NCBI GenBank assembly: GCA_963855995.1
Contig: OY979725.1
Span: forward strand, 7,574,118-7,638,117
DNA from: Muricea muricata
Lineage: Eukaryota > Cnidaria > Anthozoa > Malacalcyonacea > Plexauridae
Direction: 5' to 3'
Length of the DNA: 64,000 nucleotides
The notes under the pieces were generated by a model. The model was not told the origin of the DNA. It ran no database searches and worked only from the letters and a program-made list of their open reading frames with translations. Positions 34,977-49,400 of this stretch are shown here, in pieces. How positions within the stretch are numbered: the first letter of the stretch is position 1; each line of letters begins with the position of its first letter. The translations under genes were made by a program, and so were the position numbers.

Positions 34977-37900
34977 ACGTTGCCGTTATTGATTTAGACA
35001 ACTTTTTTGCGCTCAAATCACTTCCAGAACGCTTAAAATGCGATTTTGATGATTCTGAGATCATTTTTTTTCACTTGCAAAGAAAGTTTTAGGTTTTTCA
35101 TTCCAGCATGCTTTTTTCGCTCATTTGGATAGTTAGAGGACCGCAAACATTATTTCCGACTTGGTAAGATCAGAAATTTTTATTTAGAAGGTGTCTTTTA
35201 GTCTTGAGTTTAGCCCTCAAAACATCATTTTAACCTCTAAAACGTTGCCGTTATTGATTTAGACAACTTTTTTGCGCTCAAATCGCTTCATGAACGCTTA
35301 AAAAGCGATTTTGATGATTCTGAGATTACTTTTTTTCACTTGCAAAGAATGTTTTAGCTTTTTCATTCAACATTTTATTTCGCTTATTTCGACAGTTAGA
35401 GCACCGCAAACATGATTTTCGTCTTGGTAAGATCAGAAATTTCGATTTAGAAGGTGCTTTTATTCTTGAGTTTAGCCCTTAAAACATCATTTTAAGCTCT
35501 AAAACGATGCCGTTATTGATTTAAAATGCTTTTTTGCTATCAAATTGCTTCCAGAACGCTTAAAACGCGATTTTTAGGATTCTGAGATAACTTTTTTTAC
35601 TTGCAATGAAAGTTTTAGGTTTTTCATTCCAGCATGTTTTTTTCGCTCATTTCGATAGTTAGAGGACCGCAAACATGATTTCCGGCTTGGTAAGATCAGA
35701 AATTTCGATTTAGAAGGTGCTTTTAGTCTTGAGTTTAGCCCTCAAAACATCATTTTAAGCTCTAATACGTTGAAGTTATTAATTTAGACAACTTTTTTGC
35801 GCTCAAATCGCTTCCAGAACGCTTAAAACGCGATTTTGATGATTCTGAGATCATTTTTTTCCACTTGCAAAGAAAGTTTTAGGTTTTTTATTCCAGCACG
35901 TTTTTTCGCTCATTTCGATAGTTAGAGCACCGCAAACATGATTCCCGACTTGGTAAGACCAGAAATTTCGATTTAGAAGGTGTCTTTCAGTCTTGAGTTT
36001 AGCCCTCAAAACATCATTTTAAGCTCTAAAACGATGCCGTTATTGATTTAGACAGCTTTTTTGCTATCAAATTGCTTCCAGAACGCTTAAAGCGCGATTT
36101 CGATGATTCTGAGATCATTTTTTTTCACTTGTAAAGAAAGTTTTAGGTTTTTCATTCCAGCATGTTGTTTCGCTCATTTCGATAGTTAGGGCACCGCAAA
36201 CATGATTCCCGACTTGGTAAGATCAAAAATTTCGATTTAGAAGGTGTCTTTTAGTCTTGAGTTTAGCCCTCAAAACATCATTTTAAGCTCTAAAACGTTG
36301 CCGTTATTGATTTAGACAGCTTTTTCGCTATCAAATTGCTTCAAGAACGCTTAAAACGCGATTTTGATGATTCTGAGATAAATTTTTTTACTTGCAAAGA
36401 AAGTTTTAGGTTTTCATTCCAGCATGCTTTTTTCGCTCATTTCGATAGTTAGAGGACCGCAAACATTATTTCCGACTTGGTAAGATCAGAAATTTTTATT
36501 TAGAAGGTGTCTTTTAGTCTCAAGTTTAGCCCTCAAAACATCATTTTAACCTGTAAAACGTTGCCGTTATTGATTTAGACAACTTTTTTGCGCTCAAATT
36601 GCTTCATGAACGCTTAAAAAGCGATTTTGATGATTCTGAGATTACTTTTTTTCACTTGCAAAGAATGTTTTAGCTTTTTCATTCAACATTTTATTTCGCT
36701 CATTTCGACAGTTAGAGCACCGCAAACATGATTTTCGTCTTGGTAAGATCAGAAATTTCGATTTAGAAGGTGCTTTTAGTCTTGAGTTTAGCCCTTAAAA
36801 CATCATTTTAAGCTCTAAAACGATGCCGTTATTGATTTAAAATGCTTTTTTGCGCTCAAATCGCTTCCAGAACGCTTAAAACGCGATTTTGATGATTCTG
36901 AGATCATTTTTTTTCACTTGTAAAGAAAGTTTTAGGTTTTTCATTCCAGCATGTTATTTCGCTCATTTCGATAGTTAGGGCACCGCAAACATGATTCCCG
37001 ACTTGGTAAGATCAAAAATTTCGATTTTGAAGGTGTCTTTTAGTCTTGAGTTTAGCCCTTAAAACATAATTTTAAGCTCTAAAACGTTGCCGTTATTGAT
37101 TTAGACAGCTTTTTTTCTATCAAATTGCTTCCAGAACGCTTAAAACCCGATTTTGATGATTCTGAGATAACTTTTTTTTACTTGCAAAGAAAGTTTTAGG
37201 TTTTTCATTCCAGCATGATTTTTTTCGCTCATTTTAATAGTTAGAGGACCGCCAACATGATTTCCGACTTGGTAAGATCAGAAATTTTTATTTAGAAGGT
37301 GTCTTTTAGTCCTGAGTTTAGCCCTGAAAACATCATTTTAAGCTCTAAAACGTTGCCGTTATTGATTTAGACAAATTTTTTGCGCTCAAATCGCTTCCAG
37401 AACGCTTAAAACGCGATTTTTATGATTCTGAGATCATTTTTTTTCACTTGTAAAGAAAGTTTTAGGTTTTTCATTCCAGCATGTTGTTTCGCTCATATCG
37501 ATAGTTAGAGCACCGCAAACATGATCCCGACTTGGTAAGATCAGAAATTTCGATTTAGAAGGTGTCTTTTAGTCTTGAGTTTACCCATCAAAACATCATT
37601 TTAAACTCTAAAACGATGCCGTTACTGATTTAGACAGCTTTTTTGCGCTCAAATCGCTTCCAGAACGCTTAAAAAGCGATTTTGATGATTCTGAGATCAC
37701 TTTTTTTCACTTGCAAAGAATGTTTTGGCTTCTTCATTCAACATTTTATTTCGCTCAATTCGATAGTTAGAGCACCGCAAACAAGATTCCCGACTTGGTA
37801 AGATCAGAAATTTCGATTTAGAAGGTGTCTTTTAGTCTTGAGTTTAGCCCGCAAAACATCATTTTAAGCTCTAAAACGATGCCGTTACTGATTTAGACAG

Positions 37901-38599
37901 CTTTTTTGCGCTCAAATCGCTTCCAGAACGCCTAAAACGCGATTTTGACGATTCTGAGATCACTATTTTTTTCACTTGCAAAGAAAGTTTTAGGTTTTTC
38001 ATTCCAGCATGCTGTTTCGCTCATTTCGAAAGAGCACGGCAAACATGATTTCCGACTTGGTAAGATGTCAAATTTCGATTTATAAGGTGTCCTTTAGGCT
38101 TCAGTTTTGCTTTCAAAACATCATTTTAAGCTCTAAAACGATGCCGTTATTGATTTAGACAGCGTTTTTGCTATCAAATTGCTTCCAGAACACTTAAAAC
38201 GCGATTTTGATTATTCTGAGATAACTTTTTGTACTTGCAAAGAAAGTTTTAGGTTTTTCATTCAAGCATATTTTTTTCGCTCATTTGGACTGTTGGAGCA
38301 CCGCAAACATGATTTTCGTCTTGGTAAGATCAGAAATTTTTATTTAAAAGGTGTCTTTTAGTCTTGAGTTTAGCCCTCAAAACATCATTTTAAGCTCTAA
38401 AACGTTGCCGTTATTGATTTAGACAACTTTTTTGCGCTCAAATCGCTTCATGAACGCTTAAAAAGCGGTTTTGATTATTCTGAGATCACTTTTTTCACTT
38501 GCAAAGAATGTTTTAGCTTTTTCATTCAACATTTTATTTCACTCATTTCGACAGTTAAAGCACCGCAAACTTGACCCCCGACTTGGTAAGATCAAAAAT

Positions 38600-38900
38600 T
38601 TCGATTTAGAAGGTGTCTTTTAGTCTTGAGTTTAGCCCGCAAAACATCATTTTAAGCTCTAAAACGATTCCGTTATTGATTTAGACAGCTTTTTTGCGCT
38701 CAAATCGCTTCCAGAACGCTTAAAACGCGATTTTGATGATTCTGAGATCATTTTTTTTCACTTGTAAAGAAAGTTTTAGGTTTTTCATTCCAGCATGTTA
38801 TTTCGCTCATTTCGATAATTAGGGCACCGCAAACATGATAGTTAGGGCACCGCAAAACATCATTTTAAGCTCTAAAACGATTCCGTTATTGATTTAGACA
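38600..38900 (+). repeat. Rearranged, internally deleted monomer
   Basis: After cgataattagggcaccgcaa the phrase atagttagggcaccgcaaa is repeated at once and joins directly to acatcattttaagctc, skipping the roughly 100-bp part of the monomer with cgacttggtaag and agtcttgagtttagccc. The join falls at a short A-rich overlap (caaaaca), as expected for slippage or microhomology-mediated repair. Confidence 0.85.
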
Positions 38901-41900
38901 GCTTTTTTGCGCTCAAATCGCTTCCAGAACGCTTAAAACGCGATTTTGATTATTCTGAGATCACTTTTTTCACTTGCAAAGAATGTTTTAGCTTTTTCAT
39001 TCAACATTTTATTTCGCTCATTTCGACAGTTAGAGCACCGCAAACATGATTTTCGTCTAGGTAAGATCAGAAATTCTATTTAGAAGGTGCTTTTAGTCTT
39101 GAGTTTAGCCCTCAAAACATCATTTAAAGCTCTAAAACGATGCTGTTATTGATTTAAACAGCTTTTTTGCGCTCAAATCGCTTCAAGAACGCTTAAAACG
39201 CGATTTTGATGATTCTGAGATCATTTTTTTTCACTTGCAAAGAAAGTTTCAGGTTTTCTATTCCAGCATGTTGTTTCGCTCATTTCGATAGCTAGGGCAC
39301 CGCAAAAATGATTCCCGACTTGGTAAGATCAAAAATTTCGATTTAGAAGGTGTCTTTTCGTCTTGAGTTTAGCCCTCAAAACATCATTTTAAGCTCTAAT
39401 ACGTTGCCGTTATTGATTTAGACAGCTTTTTTTCTATCAAATTGCTTCCAAAACGCTTAAAACGCGATTTTGATCATTCTTAGATAACTTTTTTTTTTGA
39501 AAAAAAAGTTTTAGGTTTTTCATTCCAGCATGTTTTTTTCGCTCATTTCGATAGTTAGAGGACCGCAAACATGATTTCCGACTTGGTAAGATCAGAAATT
39601 TTTATTTAGAAGGTGTCTTTTAGTCTTGAGTTTAGCCCTCAAAAAATCATTTTAAGCTTTAAAACGTTGCCGTTATTGATTTAGACAATTTTTCTGCGCT
39701 CAAATCGCTTCCAGAACGCTTAAAACGCGATTTTTATGAATCTGAGATCACTTTTTTTCACTTGCAAAGAATGTTTTAGCTTTTTCATTCAACATTTTAT
39801 TTCACTCATTTCGACAGTTATAGCACCGCAAACATGATTTTCGTCTTGGTAAGATCAGAAATTTCGATTTAGAAGGTGCTTTTAGTCTTGAGTTTAGCCC
39901 TCAAAACATCATTTTAAGCTCTAAAACGATGGTGTTATTGATTTAAACAGCTTTTTCGCTCAAATCGCTTCCACAACCCCTAAAACGCGATTTTGATGAT
40001 TCTGAGATAATTTTTTTTCACTTGCAAAGAAAGTTTTAGGTTTTTTATTGCAGCACGTTATTTCACTCATTTCGAAAGTTAGAGCACCGCAAACATGATT
40101 CCCGACTTGGTAAGATCAGAAATTTCGATTTAAAAGGTATCTTTTAGTGTTGAGTTAAACCCGCAAAACATCATTTAAAGCTCAAAAACGTATCCGTTAT
40201 TGATTTAGAACGCTTTTTTGCTATCAAATTGCTTCCAGAACGCTTAAAACGCGATTTTGATGATTCTGAGATCATTATTTTTTCCACTTGCAAAGAAAGT
40301 TTTAGGTTTTTCATTCCAGCATGCTGTTTCACTCATTTCGATAGAGCACCGCAAACATGATTTCCGACTTGGTAAGATGTGAAATTTCGATTTAGAAGGT
40401 AACTTTTACCCTTGAGTTTAGCCTTTAAAACATCATTTTAAGCTCTAAAACGATGCCGTTATTGATTTAGACAGCTTTTTTGCACTCAAATCGCTTCCAG
40501 AACGCTTAAAACGCGATTTTGATGATTCTGAGATCATTTTTTTACTTGCAAAGAAAGTTTTAGGTTTTTTATTGCAGCACGTTATTTCGCTCATTTCGAT
40601 AGTTAGAGCACCGCAAACATGATTCCCGACTTGGTAAGATCAGAAATTTCGATTTAGAAGGTGTCTTTTAGTCTTTAAATTAGCCCTCAAAACATCATTT
40701 TAAGCTCTAAAACGATGCCGTTATTGATTTAGACAGCTTTTTTGCACTCAAATCGCTTCCAGAACGCTTAAAACGCGATTTTGATGATTCTGAGATCATT
40801 ATTTTTTTCACTTGCAAAGAAAGTTTTAGGTTTTTCATTCCAGCATGCTGTTTCGCTCATTTTGATAGAGCAACGCAAACATGATTTCCGACTTGGTAAG
40901 ATCAGAATTTTTTATTTAGAAGGTGTCTTTTAGTCTTGAGTTTAGCCCTCAAAAAGTCATTTTTAAGCTCTAATACATTGCCGTTATTGATTTAGACAGC
41001 TTTTTTGCGCTCAAATCGCTTCCAGAACGCTTAAAACGCGATTTTTGATGATTATGAGATCATTTCTTTTCACTTGCAAAGAAAGTTTTAGGTTTTTTAT
41101 TCCAGCACGTTATTTCGCTCATTTCGATAGTTGGAGCACCGCAAACATGATTCCCGACTTAATAAGATCAGAAATTTCGATTTAAAAGGTGTCTTTTAGT
41201 CTTGAGTTTACCCATCAACGCATCATTTTAAGCTTTAAAACGTTGCCGTTATTGATTTAGACAGCTCTTTTGCTATCAAATTGCTTCCAGAACGCTTAAA
41301 ACGCGATTTTTATGATTCTGAGATAACTTTTTTTACTTGCAAAGAAAGTTTTAGGTTTTTCATTCCAGCATGTTTTTTTCGCTCATTTCGAAAGTTAGAG
41401 GACCGCAAACATGATTTCCGACTTGGTAAGATCAGAAATTTTTATTTAGAAGGTGTCTTTTAGTCTTGAGTTTAGCCCTCAAAACATCATTTTAAGCTCT
41501 AAAACGTTGCCGTTATTGATTTAAACAGCTTTTTCGCTCAAATCGCTTCCAGAACCCCTAAAACACGATTTTGAGGATTCTGAGATCATTTTTTTTCACT
41601 TGCAAAGAAAGTTTTAAGTTTTTCATTCCAGCATGCTGTTTCGCTCATTTCGATAGAGCACCGCAAACATGATTTCTGACTTGGTAAGATGTGAAATTTC
41701 GATTTAGAAAGTGTCCTTTAGCCTTGAGTTTAGCCTTCAAAACATCATTTTAAGCTCTAAAACGATGCCGTTATTGATTTAGACAGCTTTTTTGCTATCA
41801 AATTTCTTCCAGAACGCTAAAAACGCAATTTTGATGATTCTGAGATAACTTTTTTTACTTGCAAAGAAAGTTTTACGTTTTTCATTCCAGCATGTTTTTT

Positions 41901-42025
41901 TCGCTCATTTCGACTGTTAGAGCACCGCAAACATGATTTTCGTCTTGGTAAGATCAGAAATTTTTATTTAGAAGGTGTCTTTTAGTCCTGAGTTTAGCCC
42001 TCAAAACATCATTTTAAGCTCTAAA

Positions 42026-42551
42026 ACGTTGCCGTTATTTATTTGGACAGCTTTTTTGCTATCAAATTGCTTCCAGAACGCTTAAAACGCGATTTTGATC
42101 ATTCTGAGATAACTTTTTTTACTTGCAAAGAAAGTTTTAGGTTTTTCATTCCAGCATGTCGTTTCGCTCATTTCGATAGTTAGGGCACCGCAAACATGAT
42201 TCCCGACTTGGTAAGAACAAAAATTTCGATTAAGAAGGTGTCTTTTAGTCTTGAGTTTAGCCCTCAAAACATCATTTTAAGCTCTAAAACGTTGCCGTTA
42301 TTTATTTGGACAGCTTTTTTGCTATCAAATTGCTTCCAGAACGCTTAAAACGCGATTTTGATCATTCTGAGATAACTTTTTTTACTTGCAAAGAAAGTTT
42401 TAGGTTTTTCATTCCAGCATGTCGTTTCGCTCATTTCGATAGTTAGGGCACCGCAAACATGATTTCCGACTTGGTAAGAACAAAAATTTCGATTTAGAAG
42501 GTGTCTTTTAGTCTTGAGTTTAGCCCTCAAAAAATCATTTTAAGCTCTAAA
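42026..42551 (+). repeat. Tandem monomer duplication (263 bp twice)
   Basis: Two adjacent monomers are nearly identical at an offset of 263 bp, sharing gttatttatttggacag, gatcattctgagataac, catgtcgtttcg and taagaacaaaaatttcg. Few differences were seen (gattcccg against gatttccg, attaagaag against atttagaag). Confidence 0.85.
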
Positions 42552-43003
42552 ACGTTGCCGTTATTGATTTAAACAGCTTTTTCGCTCAAATCGCTTCCAG
42601 AACCCCTAAAACACGATTTTAATGATTCTGAGATCATTTTTTTTCACTTGCAAAGAAAGTTTTAAGTTTTTCATTCCAGCATGCTGTTTCGCGTATTTCG
42701 ATAGAGCACCGCAAACATGATTTCCGACTTGGTAAGATGTGAAATTTCGATTTAGAAGGTGTCCTTTAGCCTTCAGTTTAGCTTTCAAAACATCATTTTA
42801 AGCTCTAAAACGATGCCGTTATTGATTTAGACAGCTTTCTTGCTATCAAATTCTTGCAGAACGCTTAAAACGTGATTTTGATGATTCAGAGATAACTTTT
42901 TTTACTTGCAAAGAAAGTTTTAGGTTTTTCATTCCAGCAAGTTTTTTTCGCTCATTTCGATAGTTAGAGGACGGCAAACATGATTTCCGACTTGGCAAGA
43001 TCA

Positions 43004-46000
43004 AAAATTTTTATTTAGAAGGTGTCTTTTAGTCTTGAGTTTAGCCCTCAAAACATCATTTTAAGCTCTAATACGTTGCCGTTATTGATTTAGACAGCTT
43101 TTTGGCACTCAAATCGCTTGCAGAACGCTTAAAACGCGATTTTGATGACTCTGAGATCATTTTTTTCACTTGTAAAGAAAGTTTTATGTTTTTCATTTCA
43201 GCATGTTTTTTCGCTCATTTCGATAGTTAAAGCACCGCAAACATGATTTCCGACTTGGTAAGATGTGAAATTTCGATTTAGAAGGTGTCCTTTACCCTTG
43301 AGTTTAGCCTTCAAAACATCATTTTAAGCTCTAAAACGTTGCCGTTATTGATTTAGGCAACTTTTTTGCGCTCAAATCGCTTCCAGAACGCCTAAAAAGC
43401 GATTTTGATGATTCTGAGATAATTTTTTTTCACTTCAAAGAATGTTTTTCCTTTTTCATTCAACATTTTATTTCGCTAATTTCAACAGTTAGAGCACCGC
43501 AAACATGATTTTCGTCTAGGTAAGATCAGAAATTTCGATTTAGAAGCTGCTTTTAGTCTTGAGTTTAGCCCTCAAAACATCATTTTAAGCTCTAAAACGA
43601 TACCGTTATTGATTTAAACAGCTTTTTTGCGCTCAAATCGCTTCCAGAACGCTTAAAACGCGATTTTGATGATTCTGAAATCATTTTTTTCTTTTACAAA
43701 GAAAGTTTTAGGTTTTTTATTCCAGCACGTTATTTCACTCATTTCGATAGTTAGAGCACCGCAAACATGATTCCCGACTTGGTAAGATCAGAAATTTCGA
43801 TTTAGAAGGTGTCTTTTAGTCTTGAGTTTAGCCCTCAAAACATCATTTTAAGCTCTAAAACGATGCCGTCATTGATTTAGGCAGCTTTTTTGCTATCAAA
43901 TGTCTTCCAGAACGCTTAAAACGCGATTTTGATGATTCTGAGATCATTTTTTTTCACTTGTAAAGAAAGTTTTAGGTTTTTCATTCCAGCATGTTGTTTC
44001 GCTCATTACGACAGTTAGGGCACCGCAAACATGATTCCCGACTTGGTAAGATCAAAAATTTCGATTTAGAAGGTGTCTTTTAGTCTTGAGTTTAGCCCTC
44101 AAAGCATCATTTTAAGCTCTAAAACGTTGCCGTTATTGATTTAGACAGTTTTTTTGCGCTCAAATCGCTTCCAGAACGCTTAAAACGCGATTTTGATGAT
44201 TCTGAGATAACTTTTGTTTACTTGAAAAGAAAGTTTTAGGTTTTTTATTCCAGCACGTTATTTCACTCATTTCGATAGTTAGAGCACCGCAAACATAATT
44301 CCCGACTTGGTAAGATCAGAAATTTCGATTTAGAAGGTGTCTTTTAGTCTTGAGTCTAGCCCTCTAAACATCATTTTAAGCTCTAAAACGTTGCCGTTAT
44401 TGATTTAGACAGCTTTTTTGCGCTGAAATCGCTTCCAGAACGCTTAAAACGCGATTTTGATAATTCTGAGATCATTTTTTTCACTGTTAAAGAAAGTTTT
44501 AGGTTTTTCATCCCAGAATGTTTTTTCGCTCATTTCGATAGAGCACCGCAAACATGATTTGCGACTTGGTAACATGTGAAATTTCGTTTTAGAAGGTGTC
44601 CTTTAGCCTTGAGTTTAGCCTTTAAAACATCATTTTAAGCTCTAAAACGATGCCGTTATTGATTTAGACAGCTTTTTTGCTATCAAATTGCTTCCAGAAC
44701 GCTTAAAACGCGATTTTGATGATTCTGAGATAACTTTTTTTCACTTGCAAAGAAAGTTTTAGGTTTTTTATTCCAGCACGTTATTTCACTCATTTCGATA
44801 GTTAGAGCACCGCAAACATGATTCCCGACTTGGTAAGATCAGAAATTTCGATTTAGAAAGTGTCTTTTAGTCTTGAGTTTAGCCCTCAAAACATCATTTT
44901 AAGCTCTAAAACGATGCCGTTATTGATTTAGGCAGCTTTTTTGCTATCAAATGTCTTCCAGAACGCCTAAAAAGCGATTTTGATGATTCTGAGATAATTT
45001 TTTTTCACTTCAAAGAATGTTTTAGGTTTTTCATTCCAGCATGTTGTTTCGCTCATTTCGACAGTTAGGGCACCGCAAACATGATTTTCGTCTAGGTAAG
45101 ATCAGAAATTTCGTTTTAGAAGGTGTCTTTTAGTCTTGAGTTTAGCCCTCAAAGCAACATTTTAAGCTCTAAAACGTTGCCGTTATTGATTTAGACAGCT
45201 TTTTTGCGCTCAAATCGCTTCCAGAACGCTTAAAACGCGTTTTTGATGATTCTGAGATCATTTTTTTCTTTTACAAAGAAAGTTTTAGGTTTTTTATTCC
45301 AGCACGTTATTTCACTCATTTCGATAGTTAGAGCACCGCAAACATGATTCCCGACTTGGTAAGATCAGAAATTTCGATTTAGAAGGTGTCTTTTAGTCTT
45401 GAGTTTAGCCTTCAAAACATCATTTTAAGCTCTAAAACGATGCCGTTATTGATTTAGGCAGCTTTTTTGCTATCAAATGTCTTCCAGAACGCTTAAAACG
45501 CGATTTTGATGATTCTGAGATCATTTTTTTTCACTTGTGAAGAAAGTTTTAGGTTTTTCATTCCAGCATGTTGTTTCGCTCATTTCGACAGTTAGGGCAC
45601 CGCAAACATGATTCCTGACTTGGTAAGATCAAAAATTTCGATTTAGAAGGTGTCTTTTAGTCTTGAGTTTAGCCCTCAAAGCATCATTTTAAATTCTAAA
45701 ACGTTGCCGTTATTGATTTAGACAGCTTTTTTGCGCTCAAATCGCTTCCAGAACGCTTAAAACGCGATTTTTAATGATTCTGAGATCTTTTTTTTTCACT
45801 TGCAAAGAAAGTTTTAGGTTTTTTATTCCTGCACGTTATTTCGCTCATTTCGATAGTTAGAACACCACAAACATGATTCCCGACTTGGTAAGATCAGAAA
45901 TTTCGATTTAGAAGGTGTCTTTTAGTCTTGAGTTTACCCATCAACACATCATTTTAAGCTCTAAAACGATCCCGTTATTGATTTAGACAGCTTTTTTGCT

Positions 46001-46423
46001 ATCAAATGTCTTCCAGAACGCTTAAAACGCGATTTTTATGATTCTGAAATAACTTTTTTTACTTGCAAAGAAAGTTTTAGGTTTTTCATTCCAGCATGTT
46101 GTTTCGCTCATTTCGATAGTTAGGGCACCGCAAACATGATTCCCGACTTGGTAAGATGAAAAATTTCGATTTAGAAGGTGTCTTTTAGTCTTGAGTTTAG
46201 CCCTCAAAACATCATTTTAAGCTCTAAAACGTTGCCGTTATTTATTTGGACAGCTTTTTTGCTATCAAATTGCTTCCAGAACGCTTAAAACCCGATTTTG
46301 ATCGTTCTGAGATAACGTTTTTTACTTGCAAAGAAAGTTTTAGGTTTTTTTTTCCAGCATGTTTTTTTCGCTCATTTCGATAGTTAGAGGACCGCAAACA
46401 TGATTTCCGACTTGGTAAGATCA
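43004..46423 (+). repeat. 13-monomer block (3420 bp), tandem copy 1
   Basis: Offset to the second copy is exactly 3420 bp, 13 times 263.1. Rare variants shared include ctttttggcactcaaatcgcttgcag, aatgtttttcctttttc, cgataccgttatt, ccgtcattgatttaggc, ttgtttacttgaaaag, aaacataattcccg and tcatcccagaatg. Every line compared was identical. The copies differ just upstream (position 43003 is a, 46423 is g). Confidence 0.95.
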
Positions 46424-49400
46424 GAAATTTTTATTTAGAAGGTGTCTTTTAGTCTTGAGTTTAGCCCTCAAAACATCATTTTAAGCTCTAATACGTTGCC
46501 GTTATTGATTTAGACAGCTTTTTGGCACTCAAATCGCTTGCAGAACGCTTAAAACGCGATTTTGATGACTCTGAGATCATTTTTTTCACTTGTAAAGAAA
46601 GTTTTATGTTTTTCATTTCAGCATGTTTTTTCGCTCATTTCGATAGTTAAAGCACCGCAAACATGATTTCCGACTTGGTAAGATGTGAAATTTCGATTTA
46701 GAAGGTGTCCTTTACCCTTGAGTTTAGCCTTCAAAACATCATTTTAAGCTCTAAAACGTTGCCGTTATTGATTTAGGCAACTTTTTTGCGCTCAAATCGC
46801 TTCCAGAACGCCTAAAAAGCGATTTTGATGATTCTGAGATAATTTTTTTTCACTTCAAAGAATGTTTTTCCTTTTTCATTCAACATTTTATTTCGCTAAT
46901 TTCAACAGTTAGAGCACCGCAAACATGATTTTCGTCTAGGTAAGATCAGAAATTTCGATTTAGAAGCTGCTTTTAGTCTTGAGTTTAGCCCTCAAAACAT
47001 CATTTTAAGCTCTAAAACGATACCGTTATTGATTTAAACAGCTTTTTTGCGCTCAAATCGCTTCCAGAACGCTTAAAACGCGATTTTGATGATTCTGAAA
47101 TCATTTTTTTCTTTTACAAAGAAAGTTTTAGGTTTTTTATTCCAGCACGTTATTTCACTCATTTCGATAGTTAGAGCACCGCAAACATGATTCCCGACTT
47201 GGTAAGATCAGAAATTTCGATTTAGAAGGTGTCTTTTAGTCTTGAGTTTAGCCCTCAAAACATCATTTTAAGCTCTAAAACGATGCCGTCATTGATTTAG
47301 GCAGCTTTTTTGCTATCAAATGTCTTCCAGAACGCTTAAAACGCGATTTTGATGATTCTGAGATCATTTTTTTTCACTTGTAAAGAAAGTTTTAGGTTTT
47401 TCATTCCAGCATGTTGTTTCGCTCATTACGACAGTTAGGGCACCGCAAACATGATTCCCGACTTGGTAAGATCAAAAATTTCGATTTAGAAGGTGTCTTT
47501 TAGTCTTGAGTTTAGCCCTCAAAGCATCATTTTAAGCTCTAAAACGTTGCCGTTATTGATTTAGACAGTTTTTTTGCGCTCAAATCGCTTCCAGAACGCT
47601 TAAAACGCGATTTTGATGATTCTGAGATAACTTTTGTTTACTTGAAAAGAAAGTTTTAGGTTTTTTATTCCAGCACGTTATTTCACTCATTTCGATAGTT
47701 AGAGCACCGCAAACATAATTCCCGACTTGGTAAGATCAGAAATTTCGATTTAGAAGGTGTCTTTTAGTCTTGAGTCTAGCCCTCTAAACATCATTTTAAG
47801 CTCTAAAACGTTGCCGTTATTGATTTAGACAGCTTTTTTGCGCTGAAATCGCTTCCAGAACGCTTAAAACGCGATTTTGATAATTCTGAGATCATTTTTT
47901 TCACTGTTAAAGAAAGTTTTAGGTTTTTCATCCCAGAATGTTTTTTCGCTCATTTCGATAGAGCACCGCAAACATGATTTGCGACTTGGTAACATGTGAA
48001 ATTTCGTTTTAGAAGGTGTCCTTTAGCCTTGAGTTTAGCCTTTAAAACATCATTTTAAGCTCTAAAACGATGCCGTTATTGATTTAGACAGCTTTTTTGC
48101 TATCAAATTGCTTCCAGAACGCTTAAAACGCGATTTTGATGATTCTGAGATAACTTTTTTTCACTTGCAAAGAAAGTTTTAGGTTTTTTATTCCAGCACG
48201 TTATTTCACTCATTTCGATAGTTAGAGCACCGCAAACATGATTCCCGACTTGGTAAGATCAGAAATTTCGATTTAGAAAGTGTCTTTTAGTCTTGAGTTT
48301 AGCCCTCAAAACATCATTTTAAGCTCTAAAACGATGCCGTTATTGATTTAGGCAGCTTTTTTGCTATCAAATGTCTTCCAGAACGCCTAAAAAGCGATTT
48401 TGATGATTCTGAGATAATTTTTTTTCACTTCAAAGAATGTTTTAGGTTTTTCATTCCAGCATGTTGTTTCGCTCATTTCGACAGTTAGGGCACCGCAAAC
48501 ATGATTTTCGTCTAGGTAAGATCAGAAATTTCGTTTTAGAAGGTGTCTTTTAGTCTTGAGTTTAGCCCTCAAAGCAACATTTTAAGCTCTAAAACGTTGC
48601 CGTTATTGATTTAGACAGCTTTTTTGCGCTCAAATCGCTTCCAGAACGCTTAAAACGCGTTTTTGATGATTCTGAGATCATTTTTTTCTTTTACAAAGAA
48701 AGTTTTAGGTTTTTTATTCCAGCACGTTATTTCACTCATTTCGATAGTTAGAGCACCGCAAACATGATTCCCGACTTGGTAAGATCAGAAATTTCGATTT
48801 AGAAGGTGTCTTTTAGTCTTGAGTTTAGCCTTCAAAACATCATTTTAAGCTCTAAAACGATGCCGTTATTGATTTAGGCAGCTTTTTTGCTATCAAATGT
48901 CTTCCAGAACGCTTAAAACGCGATTTTGATGATTCTGAGATCATTTTTTTTCACTTGTGAAGAAAGTTTTAGGTTTTTCATTCCAGCATGTTGTTTCGCT
49001 CATTTCGACAGTTAGGGCACCGCAAACATGATTCCTGACTTGGTAAGATCAAAAATTTCGATTTAGAAGGTGTCTTTTAGTCTTGAGTTTAGCCCTCAAA
49101 GCATCATTTTAAATTCTAAAACGTTGCCGTTATTGATTTAGACAGCTTTTTTGCGCTCAAATCGCTTCCAGAACGCTTAAAACGCGATTTTTAATGATTC
49201 TGAGATCTTTTTTTTTCACTTGCAAAGAAAGTTTTAGGTTTTTTATTCCTGCACGTTATTTCGCTCATTTCGATAGTTAGAACACCACAAACATGATTCC
49301 CGACTTGGTAAGATCAGAAATTTCGATTTAGAAGGTGTCTTTTAGTCTTGAGTTTACCCATCAACACATCATTTTAAGCTCTAAAACGATCCCGTTATTG

